DNA of 64,000 nt, from assembly GCA_964452085.1 (NCBI GenBank), contig CAYVKL010000003.1, forward strand, positions 248,001-312,000, read 5' to 3'. The translations under genes were made by a program, and so were the position numbers. Shown here one piece after another: positions 54,414-64,000 of the stretch. The notes beneath the pieces were generated by a model. It saw only the letters and a program-made list of their open reading frames with translations, did not search any database and was not told where the DNA came from. How positions within the stretch are numbered: position 1 is the first letter of the stretch; every line of letters starts with the position of its first letter. This stretch comes from Methanobacterium sp964452085 (lineage in GTDB: Archaea; Methanobacteriota; Methanobacteria; Methanobacteriales; Methanobacteriaceae).

Positions 54414-55652
54414 ATGAAAGGAGAATTATCGAAAGATCTAGTTTTGACTTTTTTATTGGCTCTTATCATTACAATAGTTACATCCACGGCCTTAATTACT
54501 AATTACGCTCTGTATGTTCTTTTTTTTATATTGATTTTTCTATTCTCTGGATATGCATCAATATCTGTCCTTTACCCTGAGGAAACTTTTAGGGGTCTTT
54601 TCAGAAAACCCATTTTGATTATGGAATTGAGCGTGTTTTTAACTGTTTTAATTAGTGTAATATTGAAGTATTCATCATTAGGGCTTCAACTAAGAGATTT
54701 AACCCTGATTTTATCATTGATCACAATTGTTCTTTTATTTGCAGCCTATATCCTCCGAATAAAAAATAATAAACCTGTATTGGAAGAAAAACCTGCCCCT
54801 GAGAACCCTGAGACTACTACTCCAAAATTATCCCTTTTAAAGCAGAAATTACCTAAAAATTTGATAACATTCACCCTGTTGAGTTTACTGATGATAATTA
54901 CGATTTTAGTTCCCGCTTTAAACAAAACTGATCTCTGGATGGTTCTAGGTAGTTTATTCGTTTGTTTAATACCAGGGTACTTGTTACTGGCTGTTATGTT
55001 CCCTAAAAATGAGGATATGGAATTAATTGAACGTTTAGCACTGGCATTTGGAGGAAGTATAATTCTTACCTCATTAATTGGTTTGGCCTTTTATTATACT
55101 CCCTGGAAAATCCGTATAGAATATATGCTCATTGTTTTGGCAGTTTTTAGTCTGATATTCTGTTTGATAACTTTCCTCAGAATGAGAAAAGTACCCTTGG
55201 AGAGAAGACTCAGTATTCCCAAACTGGAAAAAATTATCAGCATATTCCTCATTATATCCATTCTGCTAACCATTGCCACTGCGACATATGGCACTTTTTT
55301 AAAACCACCTGATACAAAAACAAATAGTAGTAAAAATTTTACAACTTTTAATATCAAAGAAGTGATTAATACCACGAACTACACTCTAAATCTCACCTCT
55401 GGAAAAAAAACCAACCTTACATTGGTTTTGTTAAACATGGAAGGATCAACCGTTAACTATCGTTTAGTGGTTAAAGTGAATAATACCACCCTGAAACAGG
55501 ACAACCTCACTCTACAAAATAGTCAAAAAATGGAGATCCCCTTTAACTTCACAGCAGGAACACCCGGACAGAAAAAAATGGAATTCCTTCTTTACAAACT
55601 CCCTGACGAGAATCCTTACCAAATACGAAGTTTTTGGATTAAGATAACCTAA
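54414..55652 (+). CDS. DUF1616 membrane protein
   Basis: 412 residues. About eight membrane helices in two sets with a polar loop, then an extracellular C-terminal part of about 110 residues with many N-x-T/S sites (NTTNYTLNLTSG, KVNNTTLKQDNLTLQ), a fold like an Ig-type domain. GGAGGATAATA before ATG. DUF1616 genes often sit with surface-polymer genes, as here. Biochemical role unknown. Confidence 0.82.
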   Translation: MKGELSKDLVLTFLLALIITIVTSTALITNYALYVLFFILIFLFSGYASISVLYPEETFRGLFRKPILIMELSVFLTVLISVILKYSSLGLQLRDLTLILSLITIVLLFAAYILRIKNNKPVLEEKPAPENPETTTPKLSLLKQKLPKNLITFTLLSLLMIITILVPALNKTDLWMVLGSLFVCLIPGYLLLAVMFPKNEDMELIERLALAFGGSIILTSLIGLAFYYTPWKIRIEYMLIVLAVFSLIFCLITFLRMRKVPLERRLSIPKLEKIISIFLIISILLTIATATYGTFLKPPDTKTNSSKNFTTFNIKEVINTTNYTLNLTSGKKTNLTLVLLNMEGSTVNYRLVVKVNNTTLKQDNLTLQNSQKMEIPFNFTAGTPGQKKMEFLLYKLPDENPYQIRSFWIKIT

Positions 55653-55845
55653 TTATATGTTTAATAACCGAACAACATACGTAACCAGATATAAAATGGA
55701 TTCACCAACGAAATTCAACGAGATACTTAATGAAATGAGTTAAAGGATAAATGGATGCATAACAACTTAAATTAATAACATAAATTTCTCGATGCCTCGT
55801 AATAGGCTATTCAATTATGAAAATTAATAAAATTGGGTAATTGAA

Positions 55846-56679
<834 letters not shown>

Positions 56680-56808
56680 GTTTAAAATTAAGACAGTGAA
56701 TCCTGAAAACATTCTAGGCAGGACATTCATTGGCTTACTTGGAGTAAGATGATATTTTAATTTTAGAATAATAATCATCCATAAACATTTACCATCATCA
56801 CTATTTAA

Positions 56809-58215
56809 TCAGTACGCATTCTTATCCCTGAATAAATTGATCAAAGTTTTGAAAAATATTTTCAAATCAAGTAATAGGGTCCAGTTTTCCACATAGTAAA
56901 TGTCATACTCTATCCTCTTGATAAGGGAAGTATTCCCCCTATAACCATTCACCTGCGCCCATCCAGTCATTCCGGGACGGACATGGTGTTTGATCATGTA
57001 TTTTGGAACTTCGTCTTTGAATTTTTCCACCAAATGAGGACGTTCTGGTCTAGGGCCAATTAAACTCATTTCTCCCTTTAATATGTTGATAAACTGCGGT
57101 AATTCATCAATACTGCTTCTCCTTATAAATGAACCAAACCTAGTTTTACGGGGGTCATCTTTCGAGGTCCAGTGAAATTGTTCCTTTTCTCCATCCTGAA
57201 CTTTCATGCTTCGAAATTTGTACATATCAAAAACTTTCCGGTTAAGTCCTACCCTCTCCTGCTTGAATATTATGGGGCCCGGAGAGCTGATTTTAACCAT
57301 AATCGCCACTAAAATGAGGAGTGGAGATAAGATTATAATGGCAGGGACCACCAGGATAAGGTCTAAAGATCTTTTCAAATATTTGTTAAATACATAATCA
57401 AGTGGGATGTGTCTAATCTGAATAATGGGCATGTCTTCTATAATGTCCATGTGTGGTTTTGAGGGCATGTAGCGATAATAGTCCGGTACAATTTCTGCAC
57501 GAACTCCACATTTTTCACAGGTTTCAACTATCCACTCCAAAAGAAAATAATGTTGGTGGGATAAAGTTATAATCACCCTATCAACCAAGTTCGTGGAAAT
57601 GACTTCTTCCAGATCTTCAACTGCCCCCATAATCCTCAAACCTTGAATTTTCTCATTTTTAGGGAGGTTATTATCTAAAAATCCTATAATACTGTATCCC
57701 AAGTATTCATTCTGGTTGATGATGTTAAAAAATTTTTGACCAAGCTCTCCGGCTCCTATAACAAGAATATATTTGATGTTATACCGTCTGCTGCGCATTA
57801 ACTTCAATAACGTTCTAATGATGAATCTTTCAGTTATGGAAAAGATCGTGCTGAAAATGGCAAACATGGCCAGCATGTACCTTGAGTATTCGGTTAATTC
57901 AAATACAAACAGCATGGTTACAACAAAAAGTAATCCAATGAAATTGGCCTCAAATATCTTAATTGCTTCTGAGTTTATAGTTTTTTTAGTTCTTTGAGGG
58001 GCGTATAAACCCAAAACAAAATAAATAAAAATATAGGTGGGTATGATGAATAAAAGTGGCATTAAATAATGGTCAAATCCCCAAATGCTTCTACCAAAAC
58101 CCAGTAAATCCGTTTCAAAACGAATTAACCATGCTAAAACCAGGGATAAACTGATAACTAGTGCATCAATGACCATTAACATCAGGTTAAATAATCTTTG
58201 ATTCTCCCTTATCAT
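56809..58215 (-). CDS. Polyprenyl-phosphate sugar-1-phosphate transferase (exopolysaccharide initiator)
   Basis: 468 residues. Four or five N-terminal helices, a soluble Rossmann-like insert (ILVIGAGELGQKFFNIINQN), then the C-terminal transferase: KRSLDLILVVPAIIILSPLLILVAIMVKISSPGPIIFKQERVGLNRKVFDMYKFRSM, DELPQFINILKGEMSLIGPRPERP and GMTGWAQVNGYRG. Family members start surface glycan assembly by putting a sugar phosphate on a lipid carrier. The GT2 gene lies 43 bases upstream and probably shares the transcript. GGGGGAATGAA before ATG. Confidence 0.9.
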   Translation of the reverse strand: MIRENQRLFNLMLMVIDALVISLSLVLAWLIRFETDLLGFGRSIWGFDHYLMPLLFIIPTYIFIYFVLGLYAPQRTKKTINSEAIKIFEANFIGLLFVVTMLFVFELTEYSRYMLAMFAIFSTIFSITERFIIRTLLKLMRSRRYNIKYILVIGAGELGQKFFNIINQNEYLGYSIIGFLDNNLPKNEKIQGLRIMGAVEDLEEVISTNLVDRVIITLSHQHYFLLEWIVETCEKCGVRAEIVPDYYRYMPSKPHMDIIEDMPIIQIRHIPLDYVFNKYLKRSLDLILVVPAIIILSPLLILVAIMVKISSPGPIIFKQERVGLNRKVFDMYKFRSMKVQDGEKEQFHWTSKDDPRKTRFGSFIRRSSIDELPQFINILKGEMSLIGPRPERPHLVEKFKDEVPKYMIKHHVRPGMTGWAQVNGYRGNTSLIKRIEYDIYYVENWTLLLDLKIFFKTLINLFRDKNAY

Positions 58216-58257
58216 TTCATTCCCCCAATTTTAGATGCATCACTGACATATATGGAA

Positions 58258-59145
58258 CTATATACTATTTTTCAAACGATTTAATATAAGTTTCAAGCCA
58301 CAAAATCCCCAAATCCCCATGTAAGTAATTAAAGTAATGATAAAAGGGTAATTATCCCGGTAATGTTTGTTATAAAATAGATACATTGAACGGTAAAATT
58401 CATTTATAAGTCTGGCTTTCTCCAGGCTTTTGTTACTTCCACCTTTATAATGGAGAATCTCTGCATCACCGTAGTACATTATTTTCCAACCACGGGATTT
58501 AATACGGTAACACCAGTCTATATCTTCACCATACATGAAAAATTTCTCATCTAAAAGGCCTACTTGACGGATTGCATCAGATCTCACCACCATAAACGCC
58601 CCAACTAAACTATCCACCTCATATGTTTCGTTTTCATCCATATATGTAAGGTTATATCTGCCAAAACGTTTACTTTTTGAAAAAAGATGAGATAACCATG
58701 CCATTCGATAAAATGAAACACTAAATGTGGGGAAACTTCTTCGACATGCTTTATCCAATGAACCATCAGGTAAAATTACCTTGCAACCCAAAGCCCCTAT
58801 GCTGGAATCTCCCTCCATATACTTGATACATTTATTAAGGCAATTATTAAGGATTACGGTGTCTGAATTAAGTAAAAGCACATATCGGGCAGTATTTTGT
58901 TTGAGAGCCAAATTATTGGCATGTGCAAAACCCCTGTTTTGGTTGTTGACAATGAATTTAATCAAACCCTCATCTACATAGTTAGCAAAATCCTTCTGTA
59001 ATTTTTCAAGACTACCATCATTTGATGCATTATCAACCACATATATTTCATAGCTAAAAGAATGATCTTTATTAATTACAGACTTTATGGCCTGTTTTGT
59101 CAAACCATAGGTACAATAATTCACTATTATTATTGATAAAAACAT
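58258..59145 (-). CDS. Glycosyltransferase family 2 (rhamnosyl-type)
   Basis: 295 residues. FLSIIIVNYCTYGLTKQAIKSVI, VVDNASNDGSLEKL, NRGFAHANNLALKQNTARYVLLLNSDT (DxD), VRSDAIRQVGLLDEKFFMYGEDIDWCYRIKSRGW, all of a GT2 rhamnosyltransferase-like fold, with a hydrophobic tail that may anchor to membrane. Ends just before the phosphoglycosyltransferase gene, as an operon. AAGGAGG precedes ATG. Confidence 0.9.
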   Translation of the reverse strand: MFLSIIIVNYCTYGLTKQAIKSVINKDHSFSYEIYVVDNASNDGSLEKLQKDFANYVDEGLIKFIVNNQNRGFAHANNLALKQNTARYVLLLNSDTVILNNCLNKCIKYMEGDSSIGALGCKVILPDGSLDKACRRSFPTFSVSFYRMAWLSHLFSKSKRFGRYNLTYMDENETYEVDSLVGAFMVVRSDAIRQVGLLDEKFFMYGEDIDWCYRIKSRGWKIMYYGDAEILHYKGGSNKSLEKARLINEFYRSMYLFYNKHYRDNYPFIITLITYMGIWGFCGLKLILNRLKNSI

Positions 59146-59804
59146 GATCCTCCTTAGAATGAATCACTAAAATTATGAATAATAAATCCCATTTTTAAAG
59201 GTGCTTTGAAACGTCCATCCTTTTATATAAAGATTGTTTATGGACGGATGTGCTTGTTAACTTGCTTTACACATGATGTTTGTTAAAAATTTTCAATCCT
59301 ATTTTAATATTTGTTTTGTTTATTAAATACCATATTAAAGTTATCAACTGTAATGTTATTTCCATATTACTTTTTGATATAATTCTTCAATCTTAATGAG
59401 TAATTTTCCCTTGTATAATTTCAAATAGTACATCTGATCTTGTCTAAAGGAGTGAAGGATCATTTTGATTTGAAGTCAAGATGGCACTTAAATAGTTTAA
59501 GAGTAAAAATATTCCCTTTTCTTAGTTTTTTTTTATTTAATATTTAATAATACTAAAAAAAAGAAAACATTGTTTTTCACATTAACCTTTAAATATCCGT
59601 GAAAAATAATAATATATAATTCTCAATGTGTGCGAATATATTATAATATGGGTAAAAAAAGTTTTTAATATACAACTTTTAAACCTGGTAAACGTGTTTG
59701 AGTTAGTATAAAGATAATTATGACCTGATTCATCTTTCAATTTAATAAATTACGATTTTTATAAATGAATACAATCTAATTTTAAATAAAAAGGGGCGTT
59801 CATA
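59146..59804. other. Long AT-rich spacer before the surface protein genes
   Basis: 659 bases between divergent genes with no coding frame or RNA gene. The run AATATATTATAATATGG at about 59634-59650 and TTTTAATATAC at 59664-59674 are TATA candidates for the large surface protein; AAGGGGCG at 59791-59798 is its ribosome-binding site. Confidence 0.4.
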
Positions 59805-62534
59805 ATGTTTAATATGGAAAAAGGAAGTGAATGGTTTATGGGTGGATTAAAATTCAATTGGAAAAAGGGAATAATCATATCAATGGTCCTTTTAAGCGTA
59901 TTGTTTATCTCTTCTTTCAGTATGGGTACTGTCTCGGCTGTTGTCACGAATAATATATACGTTAATGCAACCAGTGGAAATGATAGTTATGATGGTGCAA
60001 GTCCAATATGGACTGGTGGTACAAACGGACCCAAACTGACCATTGGCAACGCCACAACCACTTTGACCGATAATGGGACAGTTAATATTGCCAACGGATT
60101 ATACAAAGGGAAACTAAACCGAAACATAACCATTACCAAAAACATAACACTACTTGGTGAAAATCGTGATTCAACCATAATCGATGCGGAAGGTATGGAT
60201 AGAATATTCACAATAAACAGTGGTGTAAACGTAAACATCCTGAAATTAACACTCAAAAATGGGAATAGTGACTACGGTGGTGCTATTAACAGTCAAGGCG
60301 CCTTGACTGTGACCGAAAGCTCATTCACCAATAACAACGGCACCATGGGCGGAGCCATATGCAATTATGATACTTTAACTGTGAATAGTTGTGATTTTAC
60401 ACTTAACACTGCTACTAGTAATGGTAAGGCCATCTATAATGAGGGTGGTGATTCTTCCTCCAGAATTGTGAACTATAACCGGTTCTATGATACTGCAACT
60501 GGATACGAGATTTACAGCTCTAGTGGTAGTATGAATACAATGTATAATTGGTGGGGTTCCAATTCAAATCCCATCAGTAAAGTATATGGTACTGTAACTG
60601 TTAGTCCGTGGCTGGTTTTAAATGTAACTGCAAATCCCACCCTTATCCAAATTGGGAACACATCCAATATAACAGCTAAATTATTACATGATTCAAGTGG
60701 AGGATACCATCCTCCTGCAAGTGGTCATGTTCCTGATGGAATGCTGGTAACTTTTGCCACAACATTAGGTACAATTAACAGCCCTTTATCCACACTTAAT
60801 GGAACAGCAAATGCTACTTTAAATGGTGGGGCAGTTAGGGGTGTTTCTGATATTAACGCAACATTTGACAATCAAACAGTCCAAACATCAGTTACTATTG
60901 TTGACACTATACCACCTACCATAAATACAATTGACCCTGCGAATAATGCCGTGAACGTGGCATCTAATAAAGTAATCACGGTTACTTTTAATGAAAACGT
61001 TAAGGGGGGTAACTTAGATTTGGTTCAGCTGAAAAACAGTACAGGAACACTAATACCCACCACGAAAAACATCAGCGGAAACACACTAACCATAACACCC
61101 ACCACCCCACTGGCAGAGGCTAAGTACTTATTGCTTTTGTATGCAGGTTGTGTAACCGACCTAGCAGACAATCCTGTGGCATCAAAAACCAGTAACTTTA
61201 TTGTGGGAAGCTCACCCACCGTAACCAGCACTGACCCATCTAACTACGCAGTAAACGTGGCATCCAATAAAGTGATCACAGTAACCTTTAACGAAGCAAT
61301 CAAAGCAGGAAACAATAATATCCAACTCAAAACCAGCACCGGAACAGTTATACCCATCACCAAAAGCATCAGTGGAAACACACTAACCATAACACCCACC
61401 AACCCACTGGCAGAAGCCAGATATATAATACTTATCTACGCCGGCTCTGTTACCGACCTAGTAGGTAACCCCGTAGCAGCAAAAACCACCAGCTTCAGCA
61501 CAGGAAACTCACCATACGTTACCGGCACAGATCCACTGAACTATGCAGTGAATGTAGCACCTAATAAGGTGATCACCGCAACTTTCAATGAACCCATCCT
61601 GGCAAAGTACCTAACCCTGATTTACCTAAAAACCACTACAGGAATCGCAATTCCCACCACTAAAAGCGTCAGCGGAACCACACTAACCATAACACCCACC
61701 AGCGCACTCACAGCGGGAACAAAATACCTACTACTGATTTATACCTTTGCTGTAACCGATCTAGTAGGCAACCCCAACGTAAACAAAGCCATCAGCTTCA
61801 CTGTAAATACATCAACGGCAAAGTTGCTGTTTATACATCACTCTTGCGGTAGTAACTGGTTGAGTACGGGTAACGGGAATTTAGGTACCACTTTGAACAG
61901 TAACAACTACTATGTCTCAGAATCCGATTATGGTTGGAGTGCAGAACCAGGAGATAGTTTGGGTGACCGTACCAATACTAATAATTGGCCAGAGTGGTTT
62001 ACTGATGCGAAAATGCCCTATGTCTATGCCAGTGATTATCATTCCGCCTATACTAACACCATCTCCAATCCCGGAGGAGAAAACGAGATCATTATGTTCA
62101 AATCTTGTTATCCATGTAGTGAAGTAGGTAGCAGTATTGATGATGAGAAGGCAATTTATAACAGTCTCTTAACCTATTTTGCTGCTCATCCCAACAAGTT
62201 TTTTGTTCTCATCACCCCACCAGGGGAAACTAATGTTGCAAGTTACCAGCTAACTCGGGACCTTTGTAACTGGTTGGTAGATAATAATACGGGTTGGTTG
62301 TCAGGATACAGTACAGGAAATGTCATGGTATTTGATCTCTATGGAGTGTTGTCTGAGGTAAACTCCCATCATCGTTGGGTCACTGACCATGTAGAACATG
62401 TTTATGCTTCTAATTACGATGGCACATCACCGTACCATAATGGAGATGATCATCCCAACTCTACCGGGAACCAAAAAGCAACCAATGAATTCATGAGCCT
62501 GCTAAACCATTTCTACAACGAGTGGAAGACCTAA
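59805..62534 (+). CDS. Secreted surface protein: beta-helix, Ig-like repeats and SGNH-like C terminus
   Basis: 909 residues. Signal peptide near residues 12-45 (GIIISMVLLSVLFISSFSMG, then TVSAVV). Then a right-handed beta-helix (about 50-265, with MYNWWGSNSNP at its end), an Ig-like domain with N-x-T sites (about 275-365), three near-identical SbsA-type Ig units (see the repeat entry), and a C-terminal domain from about 670: LLFIHHSCGSNWL through GDDHPNSTGNQKATNEF, the last an Asp-x2-His as in SGNH hydrolases. No anchor helix or sorting motif. So a possible surface esterase on an adhesin-like stalk. Activity is inferred. Confidence 0.85.
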   Translation: MFNMEKGSEWFMGGLKFNWKKGIIISMVLLSVLFISSFSMGTVSAVVTNNIYVNATSGNDSYDGASPIWTGGTNGPKLTIGNATTTLTDNGTVNIANGLYKGKLNRNITITKNITLLGENRDSTIIDAEGMDRIFTINSGVNVNILKLTLKNGNSDYGGAINSQGALTVTESSFTNNNGTMGGAICNYDTLTVNSCDFTLNTATSNGKAIYNEGGDSSSRIVNYNRFYDTATGYEIYSSSGSMNTMYNWWGSNSNPISKVYGTVTVSPWLVLNVTANPTLIQIGNTSNITAKLLHDSSGGYHPPASGHVPDGMLVTFATTLGTINSPLSTLNGTANATLNGGAVRGVSDINATFDNQTVQTSVTIVDTIPPTINTIDPANNAVNVASNKVITVTFNENVKGGNLDLVQLKNSTGTLIPTTKNISGNTLTITPTTPLAEAKYLLLLYAGCVTDLADNPVASKTSNFIVGSSPTVTSTDPSNYAVNVASNKVITVTFNEAIKAGNNNIQLKTSTGTVIPITKSISGNTLTITPTNPLAEARYIILIYAGSVTDLVGNPVAAKTTSFSTGNSPYVTGTDPLNYAVNVAPNKVITATFNEPILAKYLTLIYLKTTTGIAIPTTKSVSGTTLTITPTSALTAGTKYLLLIYTFAVTDLVGNPNVNKAISFTVNTSTAKLLFIHHSCGSNWLSTGNGNLGTTLNSNNYYVSESDYGWSAEPGDSLGDRTNTNNWPEWFTDAKMPYVYASDYHSAYTNTISNPGGENEIIMFKSCYPCSEVGSSIDDEKAIYNSLLTYFAAHPNKFFVLITPPGETNVASYQLTRDLCNWLVDNNTGWLSGYSTGNVMVFDLYGVLSEVNSHHRWVTDHVEHVYASNYDGTSPYHNGDDHPNSTGNQKATNEFMSLLNHFYNEWKT
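60909..61811 (+). repeat. Three tandem SbsA-type Ig-like units in the surface protein
   Basis: Units begin at about 60909, 61212 and 61509, 297-303 bases each. All carry NAVNVASNKVITVTFNE-like opening, then ISGNTLTITPT, then VTDL. Even the DNA is alike: the stretch coding LTITPT (CTAACCATAACACCCACC) recurs exactly, which points to recent duplication or gene conversion. Confidence 0.8.
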
Positions 62535-62541
62535 AAAACTA

Positions 62542-62589
62542 GTGGTGTTAACTTTTAGTTAATTCACCACCCTCATCTTCTTTTTTTAC
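62542..62589 (+). terminator. Terminator-like hairpin after the surface protein gene
   Basis: GTGGTG-TTAACT (62542-62553) pairs with AGTTAA-TT-CACCAC (62557-62570) with a two-base bulge, followed by a T-run at about 62579-62589. Begins 8 bases after the stop codon. Confidence 0.6.
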
Positions 62590-62994
62590 TCGCTTTTTTG
62601 GTTTAATGCACTCTAAATCTCTATATATGTTTTTTAAAGTCAATAACTTTCTTAATAATTACTTACAATTTTTATTTCATGTTTTTTTGAAAGGTGCTGT
62701 AAAATTAAAAGGTGTTGGACGTGTTTTGAAAATTTTTTTATGCATAATTTCTTTCTTTTCTTGAATGGAGCCTTATTTGAAATTAAAATTTAGATAAAAA
62801 TTTTCAACACCCAATAACTTTACAACCCCTTTTGAAAGAAAGATTATATCTCAAAAAATTTTATAATATTATGTTTCATATAATACTTGTTTGATATAAT
62901 TGATTGTATGAAAAAATATTCATCCAAAAATTGAAATGTCGTTTGATAATCAATGCAAATTCATTATTAATGTAATAGGATTTGGGGTAAAAAG
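62590..62994. other. AT-rich spacer between the two surface protein genes
   Basis: About 400 bases with nothing coding. T-tracts and A-tracts throughout; TATA candidates include ATTTTATAATATTATG near 62859-62874. GGGGTAAAAAG precedes the ATG at 62995. Confidence 0.4.
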
Positions 62995-64000
62995 ATGGGA
63001 AGACGAATAATTACCAATAAAACTAAAATTGTAATTCCTTTATTTTTTTTAACTTTAACATTATTATTTTGTTTGGGCACTGCTTCGGCTGCTCTTGAGG
63101 GATCTGATAATATAACAGTTCCATCGGATAATTTAACCATTTCTAATGTACAAAACACATCTAGCTCCCTTAATTCAAATGGTGACAATTCACCAGATTC
63201 TTCAGGATCTACAAGTAATGAGATCCTCCCTGACCCTCAAATTTATCGTGACGGAGTTGCTGTAGATCGTGGGCATGGTGCGGGCTATGTTTATCTTACC
63301 ATCACGGCTGCAATTGCCGATGCTCTTCCCGGCGACACCATAATGCTTGAAAATGGAGTTTATCATGAACATTTCATTGTGACTAAAAATCTGACTTTTA
63401 ACATATTCTCAGGCACTGTCACTTTCACCCAAGGTGGAACAGGACCCATAATCACCATCAATTCAGGAGTAACAGCTATCCTTCAGAATTTAAACATAAT
63501 CGGTCTTGACACACAAGGTATTCTCAACCAAGGAACTCTGACCGTGCAAAACTGCAATTTTGCTCGAAACAGGGGTGTTTTCGGTGGTGCCATTGACAAT
63601 AATAATATTTTGACCGTTCAAAACTGTGATTTCCTAGAGAATTGGGCAGATAGTTGTGGTGGTGCTATCTCCAATATTGGTACCTGTACTATCACTGACA
63701 GCACTTTCAATAATAACAAAGCTGCTCTAGGTGGTGGAGCCCTCAACAATCAGGGAAGTACTATGAATTTTAGTGGATGCACTTTCATTGGGAATAATGC
63801 AACAGATCTAAGCTATGGTAACGGCGGTGTTATTTTCAATTATATGGCAACTGTGAATGCTCATTTCAATAGATTCTACAATAATACTGCAAAATATGGT
63901 TTAGTTATTGCTAATATTGAAAATCCCTCTGGGACTAGCGGTCCTGTAAATGCAGAAAATAATTGGTGGGGTTCAAATATCAACCCGACAACAATTCCTA
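62995..64000 (+). CDS. Secreted beta-helix surface protein (partial, cut by window end)
   Basis: At least 335 residues, open to the window end. Signal peptide about residues 11-33 (VIPLFFLTLTLLFCLGTASA), an Asn/Ser/Asp-rich spacer (about 35-80), then parallel beta-helix repeats: ITINSGVTAILQNLNIIG, LNQGTLTVQNCNFARNRGVFGGAIDN, and further G-G-A-I turns. Ends near NWWGSNINP, the same mark that closes the beta-helix of the previous gene. A second adhesin-like protein; the rest cannot be seen. Confidence 0.85.
   Translation, partial: MGRRIITNKTKIVIPLFFLTLTLLFCLGTASAALEGSDNITVPSDNLTISNVQNTSSSLNSNGDNSPDSSGSTSNEILPDPQIYRDGVAVDRGHGAGYVYLTITAAIADALPGDTIMLENGVYHEHFIVTKNLTFNIFSGTVTFTQGGTGPIITINSGVTAILQNLNIIGLDTQGILNQGTLTVQNCNFARNRGVFGGAIDNNNILTVQNCDFLENWADSCGGAISNIGTCTITDSTFNNNKAALGGGALNNQGSTMNFSGCTFIGNNATDLSYGNGGVIFNYMATVNAHFNRFYNNTAKYGLVIANIENPSGTSGPVNAENNWWGSNINPTTIP

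Noticed and set aside
55657..55743. 28-codon frame starting just after the DUF1616 stop
   Set aside because: No ribosome-binding site and no recognisable features; too short to support.

Overview
This window is the chromosome of a methanogenic archaeon of the order Methanobacteriales, most likely a Methanobacterium. Evidence: archaeal RadB and Cdc48/VCP, a B-family DNA polymerase cut short after motif C (the split PolB of this order), archaeal bifunctional fructose-bisphosphatase, LeuB/AksF-type dehydrogenase, archaeal glutamate synthase in separate subunits, NrpR-type GGAA-N6-TTCC operators, RtcB with archease, and large beta-helix surface proteins. The DNA is AT-rich, intergenic spacers especially so. 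No rRNA, tRNA, CRISPR array, insertion sequence or prophage was recognised.

Layout. 0-2.4 kb: aminotransferase (cut by the window edge), RadB and Sua5 on the minus strand. 2.6-7.3 kb is accessory: two tandem related unknown proteins, a TPR gene split by one in-frame TAA, a conserved protein starting at a near-cognate codon, a membrane-anchored DnaJ-type zinc protein and a MazF-type toxin-antitoxin pair; KatG follows. 9.7-16.4 kb: PolB large fragment, TspO, CPBP protease, archaetidylinositol-phosphate synthase with a DUF357 protein, a PhoU-like protein and a DUF434 protein. 16.5-24.9 kb: degenerate receiver, FBP aldolase/phosphatase, LeuB/AksF, a large MEDS-PAS-GAF histidine kinase, a HEAT-repeat protein and malate dehydrogenase. 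25.6-34.7 kb is a nitrogen-assimilation block: pdxT plus four glutamate synthase genes, then two amt-glnK pairs, each of the three units preceded by a GGAA-N6-TTCC site. 34.9-41.7 kb: Fpg-like glycosylase, a lipoprotein, PdxS, small regulators and TPR proteins, DCoH and DUF763. 41.8-52.9 kb, mostly minus strand: a fused glycosyltransferase, NadA, MTA phosphorylase, RtcB, a metzincin-like protease, archease and Cdc48. 53-64 kb is cell-surface: a decayed kinase, Pro-Glu-Pro-Thr tailed proteins, DUF1616, an LCP protein, a phosphoglycosyltransferase, a GT2 enzyme and two large secreted beta-helix proteins, the second cut by the window end.

Main points. (1) The nitrogen genes look like one NrpR regulon covering ammonium uptake, its PII regulators, glutamate synthesis and the glutaminase half of PLP synthase. 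(2) The FrhB-like glutamate synthase subunit has its two FrhB modules in swapped order, a circular permutation. (3) The polB fragment and the unknown gene at 2603 share a 48-bp upstream block with identical spacing and a helix that could hide the ribosome-binding site. (4) Three genes have a good ribosome-binding site but ATC, ACG or ATA where the start codon should be. (5) Several genes are decaying: the TPR gene with the TAA, a receiver without its Asp, a kinase remnant and an Fpg finger missing two cysteines.
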